The position numbers and the translations under genes are program-made. A DNA stretch of 64,000 nt, taken from NCBI RefSeq assembly GCF_014202475.1, contig NZ_JACHGV010000012.1, forward strand, positions 62,001 to 126,000, given 5' to 3'. This DNA comes from Streptomyces paradoxus (GTDB lineage: Bacteria; Actinomycetota; Actinomycetes; Streptomycetales; Streptomycetaceae). This document shows, piece by piece, positions 35,801 through 45,409 of the stretch (the first letter of the stretch is position 1; each line of letters opens with the position of its first letter). The notes under the pieces were generated by a model that made no database searches, had not been told where the DNA came from, and was given only the letters and a program-made list of their open reading frames with translations.

Positions 35801-37924
35801 GTGACCGCCGAGACGTCCGTGCCGTCCACAGCTCTGCTGGCAGGAGCCGACCGGGACGGTTCCAACTACACCGCGCGGCACCTGCTCGTCCTCGAGGGGC
35901 TCGAGGCCGTGCGCAAGCGCCCGGGTATGTACATCGGGTCGACCGACAGCCGTGGCTTGATGCACTGCGTCTGGGAGATCATCGACAACTCCGTCGACGA
36001 GGCCCTGGGCGGGTACTGCGACCACATCGAGGTGATCCTCCAGGACGACGGCTCGGTCGAGGTCCGGGACAACGGCCGGGGCATCCCGATCGACGTCGAG
36101 CCCAAGACCGGCCTCTCCGGTGTCGAGGTCGTCATGACCAAACTGCACGCCGGCGGCAAGTTCGGCGGCGGCTCCTACGCCGCCTCCGGCGGTCTGCACG
36201 GCGTCGGCGCCTCGGTGGTGAACGCCCTGTCCGCCCGCCTCGACGTCGAGGTGGACCGAGGTGGGCACACCCACGCGATCAGCTTCCGGCGCGGTGTCCC
36301 CGGCGCCTTCGCGGGGAACGGCTCCGAGGCCAAGTTCGAGGCCAAGAGCGGCCTGCGCAAGGCAAAGAAGATCCCGAAGTCCCGCACCGGCACCCGCGTG
36401 CGGTACTGGGCCGATCGCCAGATCTTCCTCAAGGACGCCAAGCTCAACCTGGAGACGCTGCACCAGCGCGCCCGCCAGACCGCGTTCCTGGTGCCCGGCC
36501 TGACCATCGTCGTACGCGACGAGTACGGGCTCGGCGAGGGCGGAAGCAAGGGTGAGGAGTCCTTCCGCTTCGACGGCGGCATCAGCGAGTTCTGCGAGTA
36601 CCTGGCGAACGACAAGCCGGTCTGCGACGTCCTCCGCTTCTCCGGGCAGGGCACCTTCAAGGAGACCGTCCCCGTCCTGGACGACCACGGCCAGATGACG
36701 CCCACCGAGGTCACCCGTGAGCTCGGTGTCGACGTCGCGCTGCGCTGGGGGACGGGTTACGACACGACCCTCCGGTCGTTCGTCAACATCATCGCCACGC
36801 CCAAGGGCGGCACCCACGTCGCGGGCTTCGAGCAGGCCGTGGCCAAGACGATGAACGAGGTGCTGCGCGCCAAGAAGCTCCTGCGCGTCGCCGAGGACGA
36901 CATCGTCAAGGACGACGCCCTGGAGGGCCTGACCGCGGTCGTCACCGTGCGTCTCGCCGAGCCGCAGTTCGAGGGCCAGACCAAGGAGGTCCTCGGAACC
37001 TCGGCGGCCCGCCGCATCGTGAACAACGTCGTCACCAAGGAACTCAAGGCGTTCCTGACGTCCACCAAGCGGGATGCCGCCCAGCAGGCCCGGGTCGTGC
37101 TGGAGAAGGCCGTCGCCGCGGCGCGCACGCGTATCGCCGCCCGGCAGCACAAGGACGCCCAGCGCCGCAAGACGGCCCTGGAGTCCTCCTCGCTGCCCGC
37201 CAAGCTGGCCGACTGCCGCAGCGACGACGTGGACCGCAGCGAGCTGTTCATCGTTGAGGGCGACTCCGCGCTCGGTACCGCGAAGCTCGCCCGGAACTCC
37301 GAGTTCCAAGCGCTGCTGCCGATCCGCGGCAAGATCCTCAACGTCCAGAAGTCGTCCGTCACGGACATGCTCAAGAACGCGGAGTGCGGCGCGATCATCC
37401 AGGTCATAGGAGCCGGCTCGGGCCGGACCTTCGACATCGACACCGCCCGCTACGGCAAGATCATCATGATGACCGACGCCGACGTCGACGGCTCGCACAT
37501 CCGCACCCTGCTGCTCACGCTGTTCCACCGCTACATGCGGCCCATGGTCGAGGCCGGCCGGGTCTTCGCGGCGGTGCCGCCGCTGCACCGCATCGAGATC
37601 GTCCAGCCGAAGAAGGGGCAGGACAAGTACGTCTACACGTACTCGGACCGTGAACTGCGTGACACGCTCATGGAGTTCCAGAGCAAGGGCATCCGCTACA
37701 AGGACTCGATCCAGCGCTACAAGGGCCTCGGTGAGATGGACGCCGACCAGCTGGCCGAGACGACGATGGACCCGCGCCACCGCACCCTGCGCCGGATCAA
37801 TCTCTCCGACCTGGAGGCCGCCGAGCAGGTCTTCGATCTGCTCATGGGCAACGATGTGGCGCCGCGCAAGGAGTTCATCTCCAACTCGGCGGCGACGCTG
37901 GACCGGTCGCGGATCGACGCGTAG
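35801..37924 (+). CDS. parE: Type IIA topoisomerase subunit B (topoisomerase IV ParE / second GyrB)
   Basis: A GHKL ATPase subunit of 707 residues: ATP-binding motifs EIIDNSVDEALGG and VRDNGRGIPIDV, GGLHGVGASVVNAL, then the transducer with KTMNEVLRAKKLLR and the TOPRIM domain (ELFIVEGDSALGTAKLARN, DADVDGSHIRTLLLTLFHRYM). The C-terminus has IQRYKGLGEMDADQL. With parC at 50.7-53.1 kb it should decatenate chromosomes. The separation of parE and parC by about 12.7 kb is the arrangement known in Streptomyces. GTG 35801 has GCGAGGAG upstream. Confidence 0.93.
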   Translation: MTAETSVPSTALLAGADRDGSNYTARHLLVLEGLEAVRKRPGMYIGSTDSRGLMHCVWEIIDNSVDEALGGYCDHIEVILQDDGSVEVRDNGRGIPIDVEPKTGLSGVEVVMTKLHAGGKFGGGSYAASGGLHGVGASVVNALSARLDVEVDRGGHTHAISFRRGVPGAFAGNGSEAKFEAKSGLRKAKKIPKSRTGTRVRYWADRQIFLKDAKLNLETLHQRARQTAFLVPGLTIVVRDEYGLGEGGSKGEESFRFDGGISEFCEYLANDKPVCDVLRFSGQGTFKETVPVLDDHGQMTPTEVTRELGVDVALRWGTGYDTTLRSFVNIIATPKGGTHVAGFEQAVAKTMNEVLRAKKLLRVAEDDIVKDDALEGLTAVVTVRLAEPQFEGQTKEVLGTSAARRIVNNVVTKELKAFLTSTKRDAAQQARVVLEKAVAAARTRIAARQHKDAQRRKTALESSSLPAKLADCRSDDVDRSELFIVEGDSALGTAKLARNSEFQALLPIRGKILNVQKSSVTDMLKNAECGAIIQVIGAGSGRTFDIDTARYGKIIMMTDADVDGSHIRTLLLTLFHRYMRPMVEAGRVFAAVPPLHRIEIVQPKKGQDKYVYTYSDRELRDTLMEFQSKGIRYKDSIQRYKGLGEMDADQLAETTMDPRHRTLRRINLSDLEAAEQVFDLLMGNDVAPRKEFISNSAATLDRSRIDA

Positions 37925-37950
37925 CCGACGCGCCGGGTTGTTGCCGGGTA

Positions 37951-37973
37951 CGGCCGGGCTTCGCGCCCGGCCG
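37951..37973 (+). terminator. Hairpin after parE
   Basis: CGGCCGGGC and GCCCGGCCG form a perfect 9-bp stem with a 5-base loop, 27 bases after the parE stop. Confidence 0.6.
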
Positions 37974-37990
37974 GCAGCGGTCCGGCCTGC

Positions 37991-39028
37991 ATGAGGTGGG
38001 GCGCCTTCGCCGACAGCCACGGGCACGGCTGGAAGACGGCTGCCGGCCTCGCGGGTGTGGCTCTCGCCGCGCTGCTCGCCGGGGAGTTCCTCCGGACCAC
38101 GCTCCAGCACCGGCTGTGGCCGTCGCTGGCGTCGTTCGCGTCGCTTCAGGGCATCGCGGTCGCGGCACACGCGTCGGGGTTCTCGGTGGCGGCCCTCGTC
38201 CTGTGGTGCGGGTGCGCCGTCGCGGCACTGGAGCGGCTGCCACCGGCGGCTGCCTTCATCGCGGCGGGTGTGGCCCTGGACTCCTACGGGTCCGTCATCG
38301 ACGCCGATCTGCTGACGACCATCGTCAACGGGGTAGGCATCGGCCTCGCCGGATACACCCTGTGCCTCGACGCCGAGGCCCGTGGCAGTGCTCAGAGGCT
38401 GCTCGCCCAGGAGCGGGCAGCGCGAGCGGCCGAGGCGGAGACGGCGGCACTCGCGGAGCGGGCCCGCATAGCGCGGGAGATCCACGACGTGCTGGCCCAC
38501 TGCCTCTCGGCCCAGCTCGTGCACCTGGAGGCGGCCAGGCTGCTGATCGAGCGGGGCGGGGAACGGGACCAGATCCATGAACGCGTGGTGGCGGCGCGGG
38601 AGATGGCGCGCGACGGTCTCGCCGAGACCCGGCAGGCGCTCTCCGCCCTGCGTGGGGAGCTGACCCCGCTGGAGGACTTCCTGAGCGGGCTGGTGGGCAC
38701 GGTCGGGTGCGCCGAGATCACCATCACGGGTGAACGCAGGGCGCTGCCCGCGGAGGCTGCCCAGGCCGTCCGCAGAGCGGCTCAGGAGACTCTGACGAAC
38801 GTCCGCAAGCACGCACCGGGCGCCAAGGTGCGCCTCAGGCTCGACTACCGTCCGCGGGAAGTGACCCTGGACGTCCGGGACTCGGGCGGGTCGCCGGGGG
38901 ATCTGACCGGGACGGGTGCCGCGTACGGTCTGCTGGGCATGCGGGAGCGTGCCGAGCTGCTGGGCGGTTCCCTCGAGGCCGGGCCGGGCGAGGAGGGGTT
39001 CGTGGTGACGTTGAAGGTGCCGGTATGA
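37991..39028 (+). CDS. NarL-type sensor histidine kinase (HisKA_3)
   Basis: A membrane kinase of 345 residues. The N-terminal ~125 residues hold about four hydrophobic segments (AAGLAGVALAALLAGEF, GFSVAALVLWCGCAVAAL, AAAFIAAGVAL, IVNGVGIGLAGYTL), with no large external sensor domain. A coiled segment leads to EIHDVLAHCLSAQLV with the phosphorylated His165, then the GHKL ATPase (AAQETLTNVRKHAPGA, GLLGMRERAELLGGSL). The stop overlaps the start of the response regulator by four bases (ATGA), so they are translationally coupled. The signal is unknown. Confidence 0.88.
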   Translation: MRWGAFADSHGHGWKTAAGLAGVALAALLAGEFLRTTLQHRLWPSLASFASLQGIAVAAHASGFSVAALVLWCGCAVAALERLPPAAAFIAAGVALDSYGSVIDADLLTTIVNGVGIGLAGYTLCLDAEARGSAQRLLAQERAARAAEAETAALAERARIAREIHDVLAHCLSAQLVHLEAARLLIERGGERDQIHERVVAAREMARDGLAETRQALSALRGELTPLEDFLSGLVGTVGCAEITITGERRALPAEAAQAVRRAAQETLTNVRKHAPGAKVRLRLDYRPREVTLDVRDSGGSPGDLTGTGAAYGLLGMRERAELLGGSLEAGPGEEGFVVTLKVPV

Positions 39029-39708
39029 CGCAGGAGGCCGAGGGGAAGCCCGCCCGGGTGGTGGTCGCGGACGACCAGACCGTGGTGCGGGAGGGCATCG
39101 TGATGCTGCTCGGACTGCTGCCCGGGATCGAGGTCGTCGGCGCCGCGGGAGACGGGGAGGAGGCCGTGGCGCTGGTCGCCGGGCTCGCCCCGGACGTGGT
39201 GCTGATGGATCTGCGCATGCCCCGCTGCGACGGAGTGGAGGCGACCCGCAGGATCCGCGCGGAGCACCCCGGGACGCAGGTCGTGGTGCTGACGACGTTC
39301 GCGGACGACGAGTTGCTGTTCCCTGCGCTGGCCGCGGGGGCGCGCGGCTGTCTGACCAAGGACGCCGGCGGGGACGAGATCGTGCGGGCGGTGCACAGCG
39401 TGCTGTCGGGTGACGCGGGCCTGTCACCGGGTGTTCAGAGGCGACTGCTTGAACGCCTGGCGGAGGCCGGGCCCGCACCGGCCGCACCTCCCGCGCCACC
39501 GGACGGGCTCACCGCCCGGGAGACGGAGGTGCTGCTCCTCATCGCCGAAGGGCTCAGCAACCCGGAGATCGCCCGGAGGCTGCACGTCTCCACGGCGACC
39601 GTGAAGACCCACATCAACAACCTCTTCACCAAGACCGGGCTCAAGGACCGTGCGCAGGCGGTGCGTTACGCCTACGGGAAGGGACTCGTGCGGCCACCAG
39701 CGGGTTAG
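39025..39708 (+). CDS. NarL/LuxR-family response regulator
   Basis: A 227-residue regulator with a receiver domain (VVVADDQTVVREG, Asp62 in VVLMDLRMP, TTFADDE, KDAGGDE) and a LuxR-type HTH (LTARETEVLLLIAEGLSNPEIARRLHVSTATVKTHINNLF, residues about 155-200). It is the partner of the kinase immediately upstream, with a four-base overlap. Targets are not evident; the next genes are a DUF485 protein and a symporter on the same strand but 68 bases away. Confidence 0.9.
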   Translation: MTQEAEGKPARVVVADDQTVVREGIVMLLGLLPGIEVVGAAGDGEEAVALVAGLAPDVVLMDLRMPRCDGVEATRRIRAEHPGTQVVVLTTFADDELLFPALAAGARGCLTKDAGGDEIVRAVHSVLSGDAGLSPGVQRRLLERLAEAGPAPAAPPAPPDGLTARETEVLLLIAEGLSNPEIARRLHVSTATVKTHINNLFTKTGLKDRAQAVRYAYGKGLVRPPAG

Positions 39709-39776
39709 TCACCTGATGGGGTGAAGTGGGAAGGGAAGAAGAGTCGGGGATCTTCCCGTTCTGTCCATCCTTGGGC

Positions 39777-40337
39777 ATGCAGCCAAGCAAGGGCCGTCCC
39801 CGTGGCGGCGGGACCGGCCAGGAGAGCCGGGTCGAGCCTCTCGATGATCATGACCCGGTCCCGGCCGAGGAGGCCGGACGCCTCAGGTACGACGATCCCT
39901 GGTACGACGCCCTCGCCTCCGGCTGGGGCGAGTCGTCCGTCGACGGGGCGCAAGCCCAACCGATGGTTCCGTCGGCACGGACGGAGGGCGAGATGGGGGC
40001 CGCGGCGGCCGACGTGTACCTGGAAGTGCAGCGCAGTGCGGCCTTTCAGGAGGTGCGGCGGCGCTACCGCAAGTTCGTGGTGCCGGCGTCGGTGGCGTTC
40101 TTCGCCTGGTACGTGGGCTACGTCGTGACTGCCACGACGGTGCCGGAGCTGATGGCGCGGCCCGTGGCGGGAGCGGTGAACGTCGCGATGGTGGCGGGGC
40201 TAGGGCAGTTCCTGTCCACGTTCCTTCTCACCTGGGCCTACGCGCGGCACGCGCGGTTGCGCAGGGACCGAGCCGCCCTCGAAGTGCGGTGGGACACACA
40301 GGAACTGACACGTGGAATGAGCGGGAGTGGGTCGTGA
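39777..40337 (+). CDS. DUF485 membrane protein (YjcH-like partner of symporter)
   Basis: A 186-residue protein. The first ~95 residues are polar and variable; residues about 95-170 form a DUF485 domain (DVYLEVQRSAAFQEVRRRYRKFV) with two membrane segments (VVPASVAFFAWYVGYVVTATTV and VNVAMVAGLGQFLSTFLLTWAYA). DUF485 proteins are encoded just before ActP-type acetate symporters, as here: its stop overlaps the next GTG by four bases. The start is uncertain: ATG 39777 or GTG 39726, neither with a clear ribosome site. Confidence 0.75.
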   Translation: MQPSKGRPRGGGTGQESRVEPLDDHDPVPAEEAGRLRYDDPWYDALASGWGESSVDGAQAQPMVPSARTEGEMGAAAADVYLEVQRSAAFQEVRRRYRKFVVPASVAFFAWYVGYVVTATTVPELMARPVAGAVNVAMVAGLGQFLSTFLLTWAYARHARLRRDRAALEVRWDTQELTRGMSGSGS

Positions 40338-41926
40338 CGGGGGAACATCAGACGCTCGCACTGCTGCTCTTCAGCGTGTTCGTCGCGATCACGCTGGGGA
40401 TCACCACCTGGGTCAGCCGCAACCGGCGTGGCTCGGCGGAGGAGTTCTACGCGGGCGGGCGGCTCTTCTCACCCATGGAGAATGGTTTTGCCATCGCGGG
40501 TGACTACATGTCGGCCGCCTCCTTCCTGGGGGTCACCGGGCTCATCGCGCTGTTCGGCTATGACGGGCTGCTGTACGTCGTGGGTTTCCTCGTGGCGTGG
40601 CTGGTGGTGCTGTTCCTGGTCGCCGAACTGGTCCGCAACTGCGGCCGCTTCACCCTCGCCGACGTCGTGGCGGCCCGGATGAGGGAGCGGCCGGTACGGA
40701 TCGCGGCGGGAACCTCCTCGGTCACGGTGTCCGTTCTGTACCTGGTGGCGCAGATGGTCGGCGCCGGCAGCCTGGTGGCGCTGCTGCTCGGGGGCACGAG
40801 CGACGCGGCCCGTGCCTGGACCGTCATCGGTGTGGGCGCGCTCATGGTGATCTATGTGTCGCTGGGCGGGATGCGCGCCACCACATGGATCCAGATCGTC
40901 AAGGCCGTTCTGCTGCTCGGCGGCACCATCGCACTGACGGCGCTCGTCCTGATGCGCTTCCACGGCGACCTGAACCGGCTGCTGCTCACGGCAGCCGAGC
41001 GCAGTGGGCACGGCGCGGCGTTCCTGGCGCCGGGGCTGAAGTACGGCGGGGACTGGACCGCCCGCTTCGACTTCATCAGTCTGGGGCTGGCTCTGGTGCT
41101 GGGCACGGCAGGGCTGCCGCACATCCTGTCGCGCTTCTACACCGTGCCCACCGCGCGCGCCGCGCGCCGCTCGGTGGTCTGGGCCGTCGGGCTCATCGGC
41201 GGCTTCTATCTGATGACGATCGTGCTCGGGTTCGGTGCGGCCGCCATCCTGGGGCCGGACGCTGTGCGCGGTTCGAACGCGGCCGGGAACACGGCGGTTC
41301 CGCTGCTGGCGCTCGACCTGGGCGGTGGTGCGGGATCCACCGGGGGGACGGTCCTCTTCGCGATCGTCGCCGCGGTGGCCTTCGCCACGATTCTCGCCGT
41401 GGTCGCCGGTATCACGCTCGCGTCCTCGGCGTCCGTGGCCCACGACCTGTACGCGTCGCTGCGGCGCCGGGGCGGGAAACCGCGCAGCGAGGTGGCGGTG
41501 GCCCGTATCGCGGCCGTCGGCGTGGGTGCGGTGGCGATCGCGCTCGGTCTGCTGGCGCGGGACCTCAACGTGGCGTTCCTGGTGGGCCTGGCGTTCGCCG
41601 TCGCCGCCTCGGCGAACCTGCCGGTGCTGCTCTACTCGCTGTTCTGGCGCGGCTTCACCACACGGGGTGCCGTGTGGGCCGTCTACGGCGGTCTGGTCCC
41701 GGCCGTGGTGCTCGTGGTGCTCTCACCGGTGGTCTCGGGCAGCCCCGACTCGCTGTTCCCGGGCCTCGACCTCCAGTACTTCCCGCTGCAGAACCCGGGT
41801 CTGGTCTCGATCCCCCTCGGCTTCCTCGCGGGCTGGCTGGGCACGGTCACCTCGGCGGAGGTCCCGGACGAGGTCAAGCACGCGGAGACAGAGGTGCGGT
41901 CGCTGACGGGTGCGGGAGCGGCGTAG
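40334..41926 (+). CDS. Sodium:solute symporter, ActP-like (acetate/monocarboxylate)
   Basis: A 530-residue SSS-family transporter with about 13 membrane segments. Visible: SAEEFYAGGRLFSPMENGFAIAGDYMSAASFLG (family signature and sodium-site helix), LADVVAARMRERPVRIAAG, GTAGLPHILSRFYTVP and LGFGAAAILGP. It most resembles acetate permease ActP, consistent with the DUF485 gene before it. GTG 40334 overlaps the DUF485 stop and follows GCGGGAGTGGG. It is convergent with a CitA/CitB-type two-component system that may control it. Confidence 0.88.
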   Translation: MTGEHQTLALLLFSVFVAITLGITTWVSRNRRGSAEEFYAGGRLFSPMENGFAIAGDYMSAASFLGVTGLIALFGYDGLLYVVGFLVAWLVVLFLVAELVRNCGRFTLADVVAARMRERPVRIAAGTSSVTVSVLYLVAQMVGAGSLVALLLGGTSDAARAWTVIGVGALMVIYVSLGGMRATTWIQIVKAVLLLGGTIALTALVLMRFHGDLNRLLLTAAERSGHGAAFLAPGLKYGGDWTARFDFISLGLALVLGTAGLPHILSRFYTVPTARAARRSVVWAVGLIGGFYLMTIVLGFGAAAILGPDAVRGSNAAGNTAVPLLALDLGGGAGSTGGTVLFAIVAAVAFATILAVVAGITLASSASVAHDLYASLRRRGGKPRSEVAVARIAAVGVGAVAIALGLLARDLNVAFLVGLAFAVAASANLPVLLYSLFWRGFTTRGAVWAVYGGLVPAVVLVVLSPVVSGSPDSLFPGLDLQYFPLQNPGLVSIPLGFLAGWLGTVTSAEVPDEVKHAETEVRSLTGAGAA

Positions 41927-41999
41927 AGGCGGTCTGTCGATGCCGTGTTCGGGACGGCACCCATCACCGCGTCCTTGAGAACGCCGGCGGGGTGCCGCC

Positions 42000-42683
42000 T
42001 CAGCCGCGGGTCGCCCACACATAGCGGTGTTCAGGGCGGCCCGCGTCGCCGTACTTGAGGGTCAGCCTGGCCCGTCCCGTGCGTTCCAGGAGCTTCAGGT
42101 AGCGCTGGGCGGTCTGGCGGCTCACTCCGGTCCGCTCGGCGATCTCCTGGGCGGACAAGGGCCCGTCCGCGTGCATAAGGGACTGGCGGACCAGCTCCGC
42201 GGTGGTGGGGGAGTGCCCCTTGGGCAGGTCGGGTTCCGACGACGCCGACAGGGCCCCGAAGATGCGGTCCACCTCGGCCTGTTCGGCCTCTCCACCGCCG
42301 TCCAGGGTGCGGCGCAGCTCCGCGTAGGCCTCCAGCTTGGCGCGCAGGCCGGCGAAGGCGAACGGCTTGACCAGGTACTGCAGTGCGCCGTGCCGCATCG
42401 CCGCCTGCACGGTGGAGACGTCCCGGGCGGCCGTCACCATGATCACGTCGGTCTGGTCGCCGCGCCGCCGCATCTCCTGGACGACCTCGAGCCCCGTCGC
42501 GTCCGGCAGGTAGTGGTCCAGGAGCACCAGGTCCAGCCGGGGCAGCGTCTCCAGCCGGTGCAGTGCCTCCGCGGCGCTGTGGGCCTCTCCGGCGACATGG
42601 AAGCCCGGTACCTTCTCGACGTAGGCGGCGTTGACCCGCGCGACTCTCATGTCGTCGTCCACGACCAGGACCTCGATCATCAC
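42000..42683 (-). CDS. CitB/DcuR-type response regulator
   Basis: A 227-residue regulator. The receiver domain holds VLVVDDDMRVARVN, Asp56 in LVLLDHYLPD and VKPFAFAGL (conserved Lys); the C-terminal HTH (LSAQEIAERTGVSRQTAQRYLKLLERTGRARLTL) is of the kind found in CitB/DctR regulators of carboxylate transport. The start is either GTG 42683 or ATG 42680; both overlap the kinase stop (GTGATG), so translation is coupled. It is convergent with the symporter gene, its likely target. Confidence 0.9.
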   Translation of the reverse strand: MMIEVLVVDDDMRVARVNAAYVEKVPGFHVAGEAHSAAEALHRLETLPRLDLVLLDHYLPDATGLEVVQEMRRRGDQTDVIMVTAARDVSTVQAAMRHGALQYLVKPFAFAGLRAKLEAYAELRRTLDGGGEAEQAEVDRIFGALSASSEPDLPKGHSPTTAELVRQSLMHADGPLSAQEIAERTGVSRQTAQRYLKLLERTGRARLTLKYGDAGRPEHRYVWATRG

Positions 42684-44359
42684 GACCCCTCCTCGGCGGT
42701 CCGCGGTGCGGACGGCACGGTCGATACGGCCGGTTCGGGACCCAGCCCGGCCAGCGCCTCGGGCAGGACGACGGTGAACTCCGCGCCTCCGCCGTGCGCC
42801 TCACCGACCGTAGCGCTGCCCCCCTGCCGCTCCGCCAGCCTGCGCACCAGGGAGAGTCCGATGCCCCGCTCGCGGTGAGCCGGCGGCTTCTTCGTGGACC
42901 ATCCCGTGGTGAAGATCAACTCCCGGTGCTCCGGGGGGATTCCCGGCCCGGTGTCGCGCACCCTGAGGATCGCCGTACGGCCCTCGGCGCGCAGTTCGAC
43001 CTCCACGCGCGCGTGTGGCTTGCCGGCGACGGCGTCGAGGGCGTTGTCCACCAGGTTCCCCACGACAGTGACGAGCCCCTGCGGGTCGACCAGCCGGTCG
43101 GGCAGCCGGGTCCGGTCCGACACTCCCAGGGCGACGCCCCGCTCGGCCGCGACGGTCGCCTTGCCGACCAGCAGGGCGGCGAGCAGCGGGTCCTCGATCC
43201 GCTCGGTGACCTGCTCAGCGGTGGCCCGGTGGTCACCGACCACCTCACCGACGAAATCGACGGCGTCGTCGTACATCTCCAGTTCGAGCAGCCCCAGAAG
43301 CGTGTGCATACGGTTGGCGTGCTCGTGGTCCTGGGCGCGCAGGGCGTCGATCAGACCGCGGGTGGAGTCCAGTTCGCGGCCCAGCTGCTCCAGCTCGGTG
43401 CGGTCGCGCAGGGTGGCCACGGCGCCGCCGTCATCGGTGGGCATGCGGTTGGCGACCAGCACCCGCTGGCCGCGCACGGTGAGCAGATCCGTTCCGGTGA
43501 CACGTCCGGCCAGCACATCGGCCGTACGGCCCGTGCCGAGCGCTTCGTCGGGGGACCGGCCCACCACCGCTTCCCCGATGCCCAGCAGCCGCTGGGCCTC
43601 GTCGTTCACGAGACGGATGCGGCCGGTGCGGTCCAGGGCGACGACACCCTCGCGGATGCCGTGCAGCATCGCCTCGCGTTCCGACAGGAGCGCCGCGATG
43701 TCCGAGAAGGCCAGGTCCCTGGTCTGCCGGTGGACCCGCCGGGAGATGAGCCACGCCGCCAGCGCGCCCACGGCCAGGGCACCGCCGGCGTACGCGAACA
43801 GCCCAGGGATCGCGTGGATCAGCCGGGCCCGGACGCTGTCGTAGGCGATGCCGACCGAGACCGCGCCGACCACGGTGCCGTCGCTGTCGCGCAGCGGTAC
43901 CTTGCCCCGGGCGGAGCGGCCCAGGGTGCCGCTGTCGATCTCCATGACCTCCTTCCCGGCCAGGGCCTGGCCGGGGTCGGTCGAGACGATGCCGCCGATC
44001 TGCTTCGGGTCCGTGTGCGACCAGCGCACGCCCCGCCAGTCCATCACCACGATGTACTCGGCCTTGGTGGCCTTCCGGATCCGCTCCGCCTCCCGCTGCA
44101 CCGGGCCGTCCGGCGAGGGCGGCGTGTCACGCAGGTCGTCCGCGAGATCCGGCAGCTGCGCAGTCGTCTGCGCGATCGCGAGCGCGCGGCGCATGGCCTG
44201 GTCGTCGAGCTGGTTGCTGAGGGGTGCGAGGAACAGTCCGGTCGCGAGCACCGCGACTCCCGCGGCGATCGCCACCTGCATCAGCAGCACCTGCGAGAAC
44301 ACCCGCCGGGGCAGGCCGAGGCGCAGGCGGCGCGCGGGGGGAGTGGGGCTCATACCCAA
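42680..44359 (-). CDS. CitA/DcuS-type sensor histidine kinase
   Basis: A 559-residue kinase: first membrane segment around 20-45 (VLLMQVAIAAGVAVLATGLFLAP), an extracytoplasmic Cache-type domain (about 50-180; EYIVVMDWRGVRWSHTDPKQIGG, GAVSVGIAYDSVR), second membrane segment (AGGALAVGALAAWLI), a PAS domain (GVVALDRTGRIRLVNDEAQRLLG), the phosphoacceptor segment RAQDHEHANRMH and a GHKL ATPase (VGNLVDNALDAV, DTGPGIPPEHRELIF, GIGLSLVRRLAERQGG). Relatives sense citrate, C4-dicarboxylates or other carboxylates outside the cell. It is paired by overlap with the response regulator. Confidence 0.9.
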   Translation of the reverse strand: MGMSPTPPARRLRLGLPRRVFSQVLLMQVAIAAGVAVLATGLFLAPLSNQLDDQAMRRALAIAQTTAQLPDLADDLRDTPPSPDGPVQREAERIRKATKAEYIVVMDWRGVRWSHTDPKQIGGIVSTDPGQALAGKEVMEIDSGTLGRSARGKVPLRDSDGTVVGAVSVGIAYDSVRARLIHAIPGLFAYAGGALAVGALAAWLISRRVHRQTRDLAFSDIAALLSEREAMLHGIREGVVALDRTGRIRLVNDEAQRLLGIGEAVVGRSPDEALGTGRTADVLAGRVTGTDLLTVRGQRVLVANRMPTDDGGAVATLRDRTELEQLGRELDSTRGLIDALRAQDHEHANRMHTLLGLLELEMYDDAVDFVGEVVGDHRATAEQVTERIEDPLLAALLVGKATVAAERGVALGVSDRTRLPDRLVDPQGLVTVVGNLVDNALDAVAGKPHARVEVELRAEGRTAILRVRDTGPGIPPEHRELIFTTGWSTKKPPAHRERGIGLSLVRRLAERQGGSATVGEAHGGGAEFTVVLPEALAGLGPEPAVSTVPSAPRTAEEGS

Positions 44360-44464
44360 GACCGTACGTGCGGCCTGCCGCCTTCCCTAGACGGGTGTGG
44401 CGTGGATCTCCAGATCAATGTGTACGGAGGCGGGAGCACTATGTGCACGTGGCGAGCCGGAGGG

Positions 44465-45409
44465 TCAGCTGGCCAGTGCCGTCGCCACCCTCACCTCGCG
44501 CACCTCCACCACGTCCATGCGTGCGGGGGAACCGAGGACGGACGCCCCGCAGCTCTCGGGGCGGGGCGGCAGGGCCGCGCCCTGGGCCACGTCGACCTGC
44601 CAGCGGCGTCCGTCGGCGTGGGCGACGGTCACCTCCCAGCGCGGGGCCGCCCCGGAGGTCCGGACGACACTCAGAGCCTGGGCATCGTATTCGCCGGTCC
44701 TGGTGCGCACGGCGAGCTCGGCGGCCTGACCGGGCCGTTCCCAGGCCGAGCTGCCCCGGCATCCCTCCACGACGATCCGCCCCTCACGGGCGCCCTGCAG
44801 GACCTCCTTGAGGGAATGTGCCTCCGCCCGGCCGTACGCGTATCCGTACGGCAGCACGAGCACCGTGGGGGAGAAGCGGTGGCCACCCAGATGGGTGACC
44901 TCCCAGACGCCCTCGACCCCCGACGTCGCCAGCTCGGCCGCGAGGGGCCGGCCCAGGAGGGCGCAGCAGCGGTCGCGCTTGCCGTTGGTGCAGACGAGGG
45001 CGAGCGGGTCACCGTCGTGCGGCCGGCCACCGAGCAGCGCGCCGAACGAGCGGTGGTCGCCCCGGCCCAGTGCGGCGAAGTCGAGATCGAGCAGCCTCCC
45101 AGGGTCCGCGGTCGAGGCGCTGTGCAGCCACACGTTTCCCGGGACGACGTGCGCGGCGTACACCCGGCGCGCGGCGGGCACGCGGCGGTCCGCGTGGCGC
45201 CCGGGGCGGCGGATGAGCGCGATCCGTACGCCCGTGTCCTTGGCGGCAGCCTCCAGGGCACGCCCCAGTGCGGGGTCCAGGTGGCTCGAGGTGAGCGCCT
45301 TGGCACCCCACGGACCGGGCTGTTCCAGCAACAGCCAGGTCCTCGCGGTGGCCGCGGTTCCCGAAACAGGCTCGGCGAAGTCCCGGGAGACGCTTGAGCA
45401 CGTACTCAC
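44465..45409 (-). CDS. Sucrase/ferredoxin-like family protein, iron-regulated
   Basis: A 314-residue protein of the sucrase/ferredoxin-like family, which has a thioredoxin-like ferredoxin fold. Cysteines sit in VCTNGKRDRCCALLGRPLAAEL around 145-160 and near the C-terminus, suitable for a 2Fe-2S cluster; WEVTHLGGHRFSPTVLVLPYGYAYGR is strongly conserved in the family. GTG 45409 (VSTCSSV) has no ribosome site but lies seven bases after a TAGGCT -10 embedded in an iron box, indicating a leaderless mRNA repressed by a DmdR/IdeR-type regulator. A role in iron release from siderophores or redox chemistry is inferred from this control. Confidence 0.82.
   Translation of the reverse strand: MSTCSSVSRDFAEPVSGTAATARTWLLLEQPGPWGAKALTSSHLDPALGRALEAAAKDTGVRIALIRRPGRHADRRVPAARRVYAAHVVPGNVWLHSASTADPGRLLDLDFAALGRGDHRSFGALLGGRPHDGDPLALVCTNGKRDRCCALLGRPLAAELATSGVEGVWEVTHLGGHRFSPTVLVLPYGYAYGRAEAHSLKEVLQGAREGRIVVEGCRGSSAWERPGQAAELAVRTRTGEYDAQALSVVRTSGAAPRWEVTVAHADGRRWQVDVAQGAALPPRPESCGASVLGSPARMDVVEVREVRVATALAS

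Noticed and set aside
35756-39499. A 1247-codon minus-strand frame opposite parE and the kinase
   Set aside because: It is a mirror of parE codon bias, with no recognisable domains.
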